NCBI RefSeq assembly: GCF_910592395.1 | Contig: NC_088308.1 | Coordinates: 17,313,501 to 17,377,500, forward strand | Direction: 5' to 3' | Source of the DNA: Lineus longissimus | Lineage: Eukaryota > Nemertea > Pilidiophora > Heteronemertea > Lineidae | DNA: 64,000 nucleotides | Translations under genes and position numbers: made by a program | Shown: in pieces, positions 23,801 through 32,938 of the stretch | How the letters are laid out: every line of letters begins with the position of its first letter | Numbering within the stretch: the stretch's first letter is position 1 | Notes under the pieces: generated by a model | Told to the model about the DNA's origin: nothing | Seen by the model: the letters and a program-made list of their open reading frames with translations, nothing else | Database searches by the model: none

Positions 23801-26800
23801 AGGGAGAGGACAAGATGGAGGAGTTTGGCAATGGGAAGATTAACTTATCTTCACAGAACTAGAAAAACAGAAATGGTCAACCTACCTCTGGCATGCCGGT
23901 CTTTGGCAGCTCCTTGACATATGGAAGACCTTTTACACTCTTTTCAAATTGTTCTTCTACCCCGCTTGTAGCCTTGTGTATTTCTGCGGCAACCTTTTCC
24001 TTGATGATAGGAAGTCTACGAATAAAGCGGAAGAAACCTTTCTTAAATCTCTTGAATATGCCTGGAATGCACAAATAGTTAAATACTACATGATGAGACA
24101 TAACCACCTAAAGTTCTACATTTGGGAGAGAACCTTGGCTATGCATGCATTCACAAACTGAGCGTGTTTATTCTGACCAATTTTAAAAAACAAAACACAA
24201 GAATTTAAGGTATTTTAAGCCAATCATTGTCGGCAACAAACAGATCTGACTTTTTTAAAGAATCTTAAAAGTCTCGCTCGGGAGCACTGTACTTTCTAAA
24301 CAACCATAACATCCTTTTTGATTGAGGGAATCAGCCTGCTCCTCTGAATTCTTAACAAGTTCAAGTATATGGAAGAACCAAACTGACTTACTTTCCTCCT
24401 GAAATATGAGATCCCTGAGCCAGACCAGCACCAGTGTGATGCCCAGTGTGTAGCAGATGACCTGCCATGCCTCCAGTTGGGCGCATTTCCCGTTGATGTA
24501 CATCCTGGCTTGGTCCAGGTGTACAACTATTGGCTCCTAGGAATAAAGATATAAATAAAAGAAATTTGAAATTTCTCGGTCGTTAGTGCCGGGTGTTGGC
24601 CTGAGCTTCGGGTTGCCCTCACCACTGCTCGTGATGTGAAATCTAGAACTGCCGTTCTAAAATATGACACTAACAGAGTTGGCCCAGAAGTGGCGACGGT
24701 ACGCTTTAGACAATGGCAGACTGCTAAAATGTGGAATCAAGTCTTGAATGATTGCATCCTCGCTTTGCCAGTTGGTGGATTCTACATTTTTTTAGCAGCT
24801 GTGTCAGTGTGTATCCATGGTATCGTCGCCATGCATGCACACCCTCTCCTCCGTGCCAACTCTGTAACTAGTGTAAGTGTCGTATAGGGCCATTTCATGG
24901 TATTTGTTTCGTGTCGGACAGGATATTTGCAGGCCTTTTCCCCTCAATAAAATTAATTCAGGGTAATTATTTAAAACTTTGAACTTGTTTTTGGCAAGTA
25001 CTATAGAACAACTTGACATGGTAAAAAAATCCAATCTCTGAAATTATTTTTTCCAATTCAAAATGAGGCCAGAAGCCTCGTGTCGGACAGGACAGAAAAA
25101 GGAAGTGGGTTTTTCGGTATGTTAGGGAAGTCAAAAGTTCTGCTCTAATACATGATTTATTTCAAATCAAGCTAGCCAGTTATGTACCCTAGTACCTCAG
25201 GTAGCTTTCATAAAAAGTTTGGTTTCAAAATCTCCAGGGATAGCCGAGTGGGGGTAATTTGTTCTAGGGTCACAGTTTAGGGTCACAGTTTAGACCCCCC
25301 CCCCCCCCCCAACTTGAAGACCAGGACAAGCATAAATGCAAATTGTACCGGTTCATTGTCTCTGTATTTGGATTTGAAGGCCACATCAGTTTCTTTGTCA
25401 ACTATCTATTTCATTCAACAACTGGAATCGATTCATCAAATGAACATCGCCCGCGATTATCCATGACTGGTGCTTCTAACTTTCTGACGACATCGTTTTC
25501 ATCAACCCAAGAATTGTCATTTGTTTTGAACGAAAACACAGTTTTTTCAGAGTCCTTTATATAGTTTCAAGGTAGCTAATATGGTTTCATTGACTCAAAT
25601 ATGTCAGACATCCAAAAACAGAAAGGAAGAAACCATTCAAACTCCAACGATATGTCTTCCAACCCAATTTTATTGGAAGCCATTTTCCCTTTTTAGATGC
25701 CATTTATTGGCAATTTAATCATCCTTGGAGGTTCCCGATTTAATCAAAAAGGTCAAAATAACCTTCAATAAGGTTATTCATTGTGAAACATGCAATAGCT
25801 ATCAAAACAAGTAGTCATCAGTCAACCAAAGGAGGATTTGTGCCCTGTCCGCCATGCTTCTGTCCGACACGCAGAACGTGTCGGACAGGACAAAACTGGT
25901 TTTAAATTTCCAAAGAGGTTTGTCATTTTTCTTTAAAAATTTCTTCATGATATTACTGTTTACTGCCTTAGGTAGGAGGAAAATGAATCCTGTTTTCATA
26001 AGTCTCTTAGTTTTGAAAAAACCCAACTTTTTACACCTGAGTTGTGTCGGACAGGACACTTGACTACTACAAGTTGAAATTAAGAGGGCATTGAAATTGG
26101 AAACTGAAAAAAAACTTGGTGTGTTATCTACTTAGACATGAAACCTAACCTGTCAACAAGAAAAAAGTATCAGAAATCAAATACAACTGCAGAGAATTAA
26201 GAAAATCAAGTGTCCTGTCCGACACACTGATTTTCAATGTTTCGTGTAAAAAACTGAATTTGCATAATGAAGAAGTGGAAATTTTGACCAAGATTTTTTA
26301 TTTCCAGTAGGTTCAGACATCTCTCTAACATGTCCAATTCATATTTTGCTAAGATTCCAACATTTATATTTTTTATACCACTTCCAAAATACCATGAAAT
26401 GGCCCTATGGCCTATAGGCTCTCGATTCTCAAATACTGAAATAGGACTTACCCAGTTGTGGGGGAAGACGAACTTGGAATCCAGAAAGTCCCTTTGACTT
26501 CTGGTAAAATCTTGTATACATTGTTAGTTAGGGGATTGTTTTTGTAAACGAGCAGTACACTTTCAAGACTTCACTTGACTTTGAGTTCAGTTTCAGTTTC
26601 AGTTTGAGTCTTCCTTCCTTCGACTTGAAGAACACTACAATCAAGATGTACAGACCGGGGGAGCTGGCGGTACGTACCCATAAGTCTTAGTTGATTGTAG
26701 TACTTGATTGATAACAACTACCTGTAGGCCTACATACGATGCCCGCAAAAAACATAAGCGTTACCAACAACAACTTAATTACATATGTTCAGGGCTCCAT

Positions 26801-26892
26801 GGTTGAGCAGTCAAAATTAGATCATTAGCAGGATTATTATGAGCAAAATACCTTACCAACATAACCAAAATCTTCCCAACGCACTCCGCCAT
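11822..26892 (-). CDS. SGPL1: sphingosine-1-phosphate lyase (complete, 14 exons)
   Basis: A PLP-dependent ER enzyme that cleaves sphingosine 1-phosphate to a long-chain aldehyde and phosphoethanolamine, the exit step of sphingolipid breakdown. Coding exons, 5' to 3': 26892-26857, 24536-24392, 24061-23886, 23317-23278, 22768-22686, 22324-22196, 21946-21713, 21050-20988, 20699-20553, 20366-20246, 19981-19864, 12940-12794, 12607-12487, 11944-11822. They sum to 1683 nt in one frame, giving 560 residues (human 568). Residues about 37-52 form the single membrane helix after EAWQ. Family motifs follow in order: [11 protein letters not shown], the PLP-binding TSGGTES (205-211), HVDCCLGGF (312-320), and SISADTHK with the Schiff-base lysine at 351. 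The C-terminal exon has [14 protein letters not shown]. Every junction keeps phase. Exon 1 (12 residues) is the least certain, chosen from ATG, phase and a GTAAGG donor. Intron 11 is 6.9 kb and full of repeats. The gene is divergent from NTHL1. Confidence 0.93.
11938..12165. repeat. 57-bp minisatellite duplicating the last SGPL1 acceptor
   Basis: Four nearly identical 57-bp units start at 11938, 11995, 12052 and 12109. Each unit, read on the minus strand, contains the same pyrimidine tract and AG (CTTTTACTTTCAG|GCTGC) that forms the 3' splice site of the last SGPL1 exon at 11944. The real exon edge lies in the unit nearest the coding sequence. Confidence 0.95.
13548..13725. mobile_element. 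pogo/Tigger-like MITE, copy 1
   Basis: Bounded by TA on both sides, with termini CAGTAAAACCTC and GAGGTTCCACTG. The interior has repeated GTCCTTAATAGAGAGGT text. The same family occurs at 15290-15432, 62942-63099 and, truncated, at 56638-56680. The termini resemble those of pogo/Tigger elements. It lies in SGPL1 intron 11. Confidence 0.85.
14583..14691 (-). other. exon-like segment inside SGPL1 intron 11 (weak)
   Basis: A strong acceptor (CTTTCCTTCTGCAG) at 14692 opens a 109-nt frame with the peptide [18 protein letters not shown] and ends at GTAAAG. It is on the SGPL1 strand, but its exit phase does not fit the exon at 12940. It could be a cryptic exon, an alternative end of SGPL1 or chance. 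I do not recognise the peptide. Confidence 0.2.
15290..15432. mobile_element. pogo/Tigger-like MITE, copy 2
   Basis: TA-flanked, with termini CAGTGGAACCTC and GAGATTCTACTG. It is in the opposite orientation to the copy at 13548 and shares TCTATTAAGGACAC and TTTGACCTCTCTAAT blocks. It lies in SGPL1 intron 11. Confidence 0.85.
16977..17535. repeat. segmental duplication, one copy split by a MITE
   Basis: The segment from ATCAAAATTCCTTTTTTGTA to the GGTGACGTCAACC block occurs twice, at about 16977-17351 and about 17373-17535. The first copy carries a 188-bp element at 17097-17284 that the second lacks, so the second preserves the empty site. Confidence 0.8.
17097..17284. mobile_element. MITE with GTGACCC termini
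   Basis: Inverted termini of about 33 bp start GTGACCCGCCATGGCAAAAT and end with the matching ATTTTGCCGTGGTGGGTCAC. They contain GTCGCATGT. The element is related in its terminal text (GTGACCCGC, TTGACAGGTTGA, GTTGTTCATTTC) to the fold-back at 23395-23615. It carries no coding sequence. Confidence 0.85.
18627..19151. mobile_element. MITE with GGGAGCGTCCATTAAGTACG termini
   Basis: The 525-bp element has inverted ends of about 25 bp that include GTACGTACGCAC, and internal C-rich tracts on both sides. The flanks share ATA, a possible 3-bp target duplication that would suggest a Harbinger-type origin; the end sequence also recalls hAT MITEs. It lies in SGPL1 intron 11. Confidence 0.8.
20418..20532. 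repeat. 43-bp tandem repeat beside an SGPL1 donor
   Basis: About three copies of a unit containing GGCGACTCCATATTCGTTTC. The array starts about 20 bp into the intron after the exon that ends at 20553. Confidence 0.7.
21536..21653. mobile_element. 118-bp MITE
   Basis: Inverted termini GGGTGATATGAATAAAGACT at the left and the exact complement at the right (AGTCTTTATTCATATCACCC). It lies in the SGPL1 intron just downstream of the exon at 21713 and has no coding content. Confidence 0.85.
22793..23087 (-). repeat. tRNA-derived SINE
   Basis: Read on the minus strand, the head at 23087-23010 is tRNA-like. Box A is TGGACGAGTGG (23075-23065), box B is GGTTCGAACCC (23031-23021), and an acceptor-like stem pairs GCCGCTG with TGGCGGC. 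A 7-nt anticodon-like loop, CTAGCGG, carries AGC. A body with ATAAATGGGTACCGG follows, then a short AAAGTT-type tail at about 22793. It sits in the sense direction in the SGPL1 intron, ending about 25 bp before the acceptor of the exon at 22768. Confidence 0.75.
23395..23615. mobile_element. fold-back element with 100-bp arms
   Basis: Two arms of roughly 100 bp, about 95% complementary by eye, surround a short loop near 23503-23515. The outer ends are GTGACCCGCTCTACC and GGTAGAGCGAGTTAC. It would form a long RNA hairpin in the SGPL1 pre-mRNA, in the intron between the exons at 23886 and 23317. The terminal text relates it to the MITE at 17097. Confidence 0.9.
24884..26408. mobile_element. 1.5-kb TIR element with TGTCGGACAGGA sites
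   Basis: Perfect 22-bp inverted termini (24884-24905 and 26387-26408) begin ATAGGGCCATTTCATGG. Inside, TGTCGGACAGGA occurs at least six times in both orientations, near 24911, 25081, 25860, 25877, 26045 and 26213, sometimes as a palindromic pair. No transposase frame is seen, so this is probably a non-autonomous DNA transposon. It occupies most of SGPL1 intron 1. Confidence 0.85.
25295..25310. repeat. poly-C tract
   Basis: A run of 16 C. Similar long G or C runs occur at 38594-38608 (15 G), 51065-51080 (16 G) and 51451-51466 (16 C). Lengths in such runs are prone to sequencing error. Confidence 0.8.
26634..26688. mobile_element. 55-bp fragment identical to the MULE terminal repeat
   Basis: These 55 bases occur without mismatch in both terminal arms of the element at 49418-50938 (49728-49782 and, inverted, 50574-50628). 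Here they stand alone in SGPL1 intron 1 and are followed by TTGATTGTAG, which can pair with CTACAATCAA at the start of the fragment. Confidence 0.85.
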
Positions 26893-27353
26893 TTTCACTC
26901 TTATGAAAGGTCACATGACTTTTACTTCGTTTCCAGGAAGTGAAGACCAGGGCCCGCGGCAAATTCAAGATTGCGGCCTGGTTCGGAGACATGTTTATAA
27001 ATGTATTCCCGAAGACGACTAAGTAAAGATAGGCATATGCTTTGACACCGATAGTTTATTGCTGCAGACCGAAGCACAGAGCCTAGAGAGACTCAACCAC
27101 TCTCTTGACTACATTACGAGTGGGCGGTCACAATGAAGATTGTCTTACTTTTATTCAACGACCACAACGACGATGGAAAGCACGTGTTATTGTTTACAAA
27201 ACAAATTCATGACATTTAACCTGACATTTCACAATTTCATTGTTTTTCATCATTCTCAGTTTATTGCTTACCTTTCTATATATGCTCAGCATTCGAGCCA
27301 GTGCCGTGTCAGGGTATGCTAAGATCATAAACAGACGTTACACAGTGACAATC
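26893..27353. promoter_or_regulatory. divergent SGPL1/NTHL1 promoter region
   Basis: About 460 bp separate the SGPL1 ATG (26892, minus) from the preferred NTHL1 ATG (27354, plus), so both genes likely share a bidirectional promoter. Seen inside are TCACATGA, an M-box type E-box (26911-26918, 19 bp from the SGPL1 ATG), and AGGAAGTG, an ETS-type core (26935-26942), as well as a GC-rich stretch near 26950. A short upstream frame starts at 27133. No TATA box is placed convincingly. Motif functions are inferred. Confidence 0.5.
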
Positions 27354-30106
27354 ATGAGTCAATCTGTGTATTTCTTAGAAAAAACACAGAAAAATCCTTG
27401 GCAAAAAATGTCAAAGCCAAAGGTTGTGTCTGATTCTGATCATTCTGATAAAGTCCCAGCAGATGCAGTAAAAATGGATTCTCCTGCAAAAAGACTTGCT
27501 TCAGAAATCAAGAAAAGGGTGAAAAGGTTTGATGAGCCGATAACCGATCTGACTGATGTTGGTGTCGGGAGCAGGACAAGACAACAGAAACGAGCCCATG
27601 TTTCTGTCGCGTATGAACAACTTCCTACTGATGCTGATGACAAAAAGCAAATAAAAAGGGGAAGAATCATTGAAGCTGAAGCATCTGATCCCACTTCTAC
27701 GGATCAGTCAAAAGAGATTGCGCCAAAAGCAATGGCAAAAAAGAAATCAATCTCTCCCAGGGTGCCTCCTGGCTGGAAGTTGCAGTACGAGAATATCCTT
27801 GAAATGAGGAAGTGTCGTGATGCACCAGTTGATTCCATGGGATGTGAAAGAATTGCTGATGTGAACGAGAGTCCAAAGGTATACGAAATAAGATTTCATC
27901 TGGAAAACCAATCTTTTCTAGATTTTGGAGAGGGTTTCCCCATTGTGACCTTGCACTGAGAAAAGTTTCCCAAGGCTTGTCCATAGGAAGCCATTGTCAT
28001 AGAGGCGATATGGCAGGCAATGAATTTTGTTGGCAATAAATTTGTTTAAAAGATTTGAAGATGTCGTGTCTGCGAAGGTTACATAACTCGCAAAATTGAC
28101 GATGATGATCAGTTGTCTTGAAGCCTGTAGTTGAATCTATAACGTGTCCAAATAGTCTAATAACTTTGACTTAGTGTTCCTGTATTCTAGCACTGACTTT
28201 ATATCATTTGTTCTTCTTTCACTTCAGGTTTTCCGCTATCAAACTTTACTTGCCTTGATGATGTCAAGTCAAACAAAAGACGAGGTTACGTCAGCTGCCA
28301 TGTCAAGACTTCAGGCCCATGGGTGTACCATCGACCACATACTGAAAACCTCTGACAAACAGCTTGGGGAATTGATTTCACCTGTTGGATTTTGGAAGGT
28401 AGAACTGAGAAAGTTTTCAAGTACATGGAATTAGGTCATGGAGTTTTAGTTTTCACAAATAATAATTGATAAAATAGTAGTGATTTTTCATTATCCCTGC
28501 TTAGGACCACTCCCATTTCTGTAATTAGTAAATGTAAATTTCACAAATGATTGTAAGGGGTTTCTTTTTAGAGAAAGGCTGAATACATCAAGAAAACATC
28601 ATTGATATTGAAAGAGAAGTATGACTATGACATACCAGATAACATTGAAGAATTATGCCAACTTCCTGGTAAGTCAGTGTGTTCTGTGTTCTGTTTCTTT
28701 CTTCATATACCCACCAAGAGAAGTTATAAGTGTATGGTACCAGTAAAACCTACATTTCACTGGGGTTTTTAATAAAATTTGGTTGAGCTTAGAGTGAGAT
28801 ATCAAAATTTGAATCGAGTTCGAGTGCCATACAGATTCTGAGCATTATTACTTGCTAAGAGACCCAGTAGTTGAATTTTTATCTGGGAAATACAATAAGT
28901 TAAGGTAGCTTTAATCCGGAGCACTGTCTTGTCTTTCGCTGCAGTAATCATGAACTTTGATATCATTCAATGCAGGTGTTGGCCCCAAGATGTCATACCT
29001 TACAATGACATGTGCCTGGGACAAGTGTGTTGGCATAGGTGTAGATGTCCATGTTCACAGAATATCCAACAGACTTGGATGGGTAATGACATCCAAACCA
29101 GAGCAGACTAGGGAAGCTCTTGAGGGTTGGCTGCCCAGGTAAGACAGGGGCGATTTATGAGTTATGCAGTGTGGTGCAATACGTAATGTGGGAAATTATT
29201 TAGATTTGCCAGAACTTAAGCTCAACCCTATGAGGATATTGAATGTGTATAAGGAGCAGTTCATATGGGGTGTCTAGGTTGAGATGAACTCTTCTCCCTC
29301 AGGCACCTATTCCATAGAGCTATACCCTATACTATACTATACGCGAACAATAGTTTCATGGTCATGCACCCTTTGTGAAGCCATTGTTCGCGTATAGTGT
29401 CGTATACTGTATACCTCTATGGAATAGGGCACTTACAGAAGACAGTAGCTGCGCTTACACCACGAAATATTGGTGGACCAATTGCAATAACACCACCACA
29501 TTGCCGCGACAAATTGGTTCGGCAATCCATTGCTGACACAAATTGCCGAGCGAATTTGTCCCACCAAGCTTGATGGTCCAAATTCGCCCGGCTTGTTAAA
29601 AGCTCGGCTTTGTCATGGTGTACGCGCAAATGGAACGGCAATTAGCTAGTTAGATGGTTCGGCTCCAGGCGGCGCTTTCGAAATGGCGCTTTCTGCGCAT
29701 GCAATTTATTGTTTGCGCGCCATCTGTAGCCGGATTTTATAACTAGCTGCAGCGCTGGTGTAAGCGCTTGGTGGATTTTCGATGGTGCGGCATTGGTTCG
29801 CGAACCAAGATTGGTGGTCCATTTTCAGGTGGTGTACGTGCGGTTATAGTCTCTAGGCCAATAAACCATATTCTTGTTCATCCTGATGAACACCCATCAG
29901 GTACCCATTCAGCTGTTTATAAGTTTATAATCGACTACAATTTCACATCTTCGAATTTCAGAGATTACTGGAAGGAGGTAAACTACATCTTCGTAGGATT
30001 TGGTCAGCAGACGTGCAAGCCTCTGTATCCAATGTGTGCAACATGTCTGAACAAGGATATCTGTCCACATGGCAAGAAAGAGCTTAAACACAAGAAAAAG
30101 AAGTGA
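27354..30106 (+). CDS. NTHL1: endonuclease III-like DNA glycosylase/AP lyase (complete, 5 exons)
   Basis: A bifunctional base-excision-repair enzyme that removes oxidised pyrimidines and nicks the abasic site, acting in nucleus and mitochondria. Exons: 27354-27878, 28228-28398, 28572-28668, 28976-29138, 29962-30106; 1101 nt, 366 residues. The first about 155 residues are a basic, variable tail rich in K, S and D. The core then runs from the APVD motif through [13 protein letters not shown] and the helix-hairpin-helix LPGVGPKM with catalytic Lys269. [10 protein letters not shown] carries the catalytic Asp288. Next come LVGFGQQTC-like VGFGQQTC and a C-x6-C-x2-C-x5-C [4Fe-4S] loop at Cys337, 344, 347 and 353. 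Junctions are in phase with AG/GT borders. The start is uncertain: an in-frame ATG at 27408 is an alternative. The frame also stays open to an ATG at 27240, but that extension is hydrophobic, and a good acceptor-like sequence ends at 27259. Human NTHL1 is shorter, by its N-terminus. Confidence 0.93.
29301..29433. mobile_element. palindromic MITE, copy 2
   Basis: The same hairpin element as at 3651-3783, including AGGCACCTATTCCATAGAGC and the CATGCACCC loop, with a few substitutions in the right arm. It lies in NTHL1 intron 4, immediately left of another inverted-repeat element. Confidence 0.85.
29442..29850. mobile_element. inverted-repeat element in NTHL1 intron 4
   Basis: TAGCTGCGCTTACACCA near 29447 is mirrored by TGGTGTAAGCGC near 29757. 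A second mirrored pair involves ATTGGTGG(A/T)CCA text at about 29468 and 29812. The interior contains GCGCGCCATCTGTAGCCGGA, very close to text inside the element at 31899-32322, so the two belong to one family. The outer borders are approximate. Confidence 0.65.
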
Positions 30107-30450
30107 CTCTGCAAGAACAAGTGGTGCTTAGGCTTGAAATATTGCATTTAAAGGACTCGGCTGTTGGGATATTGATTTGTATGGGCAGTACATAGACTGG
30201 TAACCTTGGAATGATCCGATTTTGTAGAACTTGTGATGTTCGCATTCTAAACTGTCATCTTGTGAAAGTAAAAATTTCAAATCTTTGATGTGACCTACGT
30301 CCTGGCCAGGTGTGAAATGAATCAGCATTTATAAGTTGAGTATATCTAGAGTTTGTTAGTGTCTGAAATGCAATAATATTGATACAACTGTAGGCAAGAG
30401 ATTCAATGTAGCAACATTTTTGGTATACATACCTCACAGAAGTGGTAATC

Positions 30451-30456
30451 AATAAA
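30451..30456 (+). terminator. candidate polyadenylation signal of NTHL1
   Basis: A plus-strand AATAAA lies 345 nt after the NTHL1 stop codon. Confidence 0.45.
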
Positions 30457-30507
30457 TTTTAACCAAGATTTCTGAATTATCCAAATTAGTTTTTACATCA
30501 ACGAGGG

Positions 30508-31560
30508 TTGCACAGTTGCAATACTCCAGATAACAGCACTGGTCTCATCCATTTTGGGGAAGCTATGCTTGTTCCCCAATTTGAGATGGAACCTGCTTCC
30601 CCGAGGGCCTCCTGTTGTTCATTGGCTTGTATGGGGTACAGCCCATTGGTTGTTTGTACAAAACCCATGTACCATGTTGGATCAGTCTACAAGAGCACAG
30701 TGGGATGGAGCTCTTCCAAAGCAGAATGGTCCTGATGTTGTCCGAAGTACCCTACTTGGCCCCTGGTGACCTACTTCAGATAATATACTTGGGTTGACTC
30801 GATGGTGAGTCGGGCCTGTCTACACGAGCCTACACCAAGATTGAACCTCTATCCAAGGCAGAAAGATCCGGATGTCAAATGACATACAACCGGTGGACTG
30901 AACCTCATACAACCAGTTCCAGGTTGGCCCCGCCTACACTACCCAAGGCAGATGGGTCCGAATGATGGGGTTGTATCTGATCGGACCTGTCTTCAGGAGC
31001 ACAGCACTCCTAAAGGCTGAAGGGTCCTGATGTTGTCTCAAGTACCCTATTTGGAATGAGCTTCTTGCATTGACTCGATGGACAGGTTGGGACTGTTTAC
31101 ACGAGCACAGATAAAGAAAGATCCTCTACCCAATGCCGAACAGTTAAAGATGGGGTTGTACGAGGTACAACGTATGGGCTTTGCCACATACAACCCAAGT
31201 GTCAGGTTGGACCTGTTTTCAAGAGTACAACGGGCAGAAGTGTCCCCACATTGTCTCTAGTATCCTACTTGAGAGGAGCTACTGGAGTTGTCTCCAAGGT
31301 GGTGCAGCGAGATAGAACCTTTAACCGAGGCAGCCAGCTAACTGGTCCTGCATCAATCTGTTTGTGGTAGTTTTGGCAATGCACTTTTGTTCCCGGTGAC
31401 CACAAACAAGTTTTGCAAATTGATTGCGGCCAACCTAGCCCAACTGTCCCAAATGTTGACTTTGCAAGACATCCCTTCGATAGTGGGTACAACAATGCTT
31501 GTGGACAACCAGTCAGTAGTGGGATAACCTGATTTTGTATCTGGATGAACAGCAGGGTTT
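30508..31560. repeat. diverged tandem repeat region
   Basis: Phrases recur irregularly: GTCCTGATGTTGTC (30729 and 31025, with a degraded form near 31241), ACTCGATGG, AGGTTGG, ACACGAGC and ACATACAACC. Spacing is about 200-300 bp. Short open frames result but contain no domain. Confidence 0.6.
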
Positions 31561-31898
31561 CTTAGAAAAAATATTCCAGATGATACTCTGTGAAACAGAG
31601 TGCCTATGTTTATAAGTATTAACCATTGACGACTAAAATCTAATAAAATCTGCCCAGAGTCTCTTGGCTAGTCAAGTAAGCAGCTCAGTTGAGAAGCTTT
31701 CCTTGCAAACGCAATCAGCATGAACAAAATGAGCATGGTGACCTGTCAGGTGTACATGTCACATTATGTAAAACTCCTCATTAATAAACTGAGGTTCTAT
31801 CATTAAAAGTAAGAAAACACTGATATAATAGAAGATTTTCTTCTCTATTGATTTGTGAACACTCCACATGCACATCACACATGTACATAATGATATAA

Positions 31899-32322
31899 GT
31901 CGTAGTTTCACCTATCATAAAACCCCGTTTTTTCAAGACCCGTGTCTTCGCTGTGTGTCAAAAAACCCGGGGTGCACTTACACCTATCAGTGGTGTTAGA
32001 TAATGGTTAATAGCCCCGGCGACAGGTGCGCTGTAGGTAGGGAGCTCTCCTGTGTTTCTTTCCCGTCGGAGGGGGATTTCGCATGCGCAATACCGAGGCA
32101 ACTACATCGCGCCATCTGTCGCCGGATCTTAGAACTTGCAATTGCCGTGTCTATTCAGATTCCACCTATAAAAAAACCCGTGTTGAACACGGATCTAAAT
32201 TAGCCCCATCGAGCTCGATGGGGCTAATAGACACGGGGATTTGACACACGGGTCTATTTAGACACGGCAATTCATAGGTGTAAGCGCAAAAGACATGGGG
32301 ATTTGATAGGTGGAAGTACGAC
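31899..32322. mobile_element. 424-bp MITE with TATAA target duplication
   Basis: The termini are GTCGTAGTTTCACCTATCA and the matching TGATAGGTGGAAGTACGAC. TATAA flanks both ends (31894-31898 and 32323-32327). The centre holds a perfect palindrome around AGCCCCATCGAGCTCG and several ACACGGG/CCCGTGT pairs. No coding sequence. It is related to the element in NTHL1 intron 4. Confidence 0.9.
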
Positions 32323-32621
32323 TATAAGTCCATTTAACTGAGGGATCTGTCTTTGAACCAGAATGAGAAACCGATAGTTGCATTTTACATAACTTACATA
32401 TAGTGTTAACACTGACAGTATCCAATCACTCCTGTTACCTGACCTTGATGATATGGTTTGGTTTGTTATCTATTCGTTTCTTGGAACAATTTCATCTCGC
32501 AGAGAGATCGCAAATTCTCCCTAAAAGCTTGAAAGCAAAGTTGGCCAAGTTACTTGTTAAAATATCTTAGTCTTACAACTTTAAGCCGACTTTTAAATAT
32601 ATAGTTTATCTGTTATTCTTT

Positions 32622-32627
32622 TTTATT
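32622..32627 (-). terminator. candidate polyadenylation signal of AIMP2
   Basis: A minus-strand AATAAA lies about 310 nt past the AIMP2 stop codon. Confidence 0.35.
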
Positions 32628-32938
32628 ATATCGTGTGCACTCTGCTGGTCACCAAAAAACAGCATCTTAAGAAAATTAAACTTCAAGGAATCCTTTAGAA
32701 AATGTGCTGTTTTTCCTTCAACACTGTATCAATGCAATCCAACATTCTTTTGCAATATGATCATCTCCAAAAATACGAGGCACAGGCCCAAATCTGGATG
32801 CCAACACCTAAACTGATAAATGAACTTATCAATTTACAATGATCCTACTCAACCAATGAAAAACTCGCACATGAGCAATGTTACTTGAACCCAGCATATT
32901 TCAGGATAGCCTTATGTTAAGTATCTAATCAAGTCAGT

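Noticed and set aside
26455-26503. 49-nt segment on the minus strand with CAG and GTAAGT edges between SGPL1 exons 1 and 2
   Set aside because: Its length (16 codons plus 1) would break the phase into the exon at 24536, while exon 1 joins 24536 directly in frame. It is kept out of the SGPL1 model; use as a 5' UTR exon is possible.
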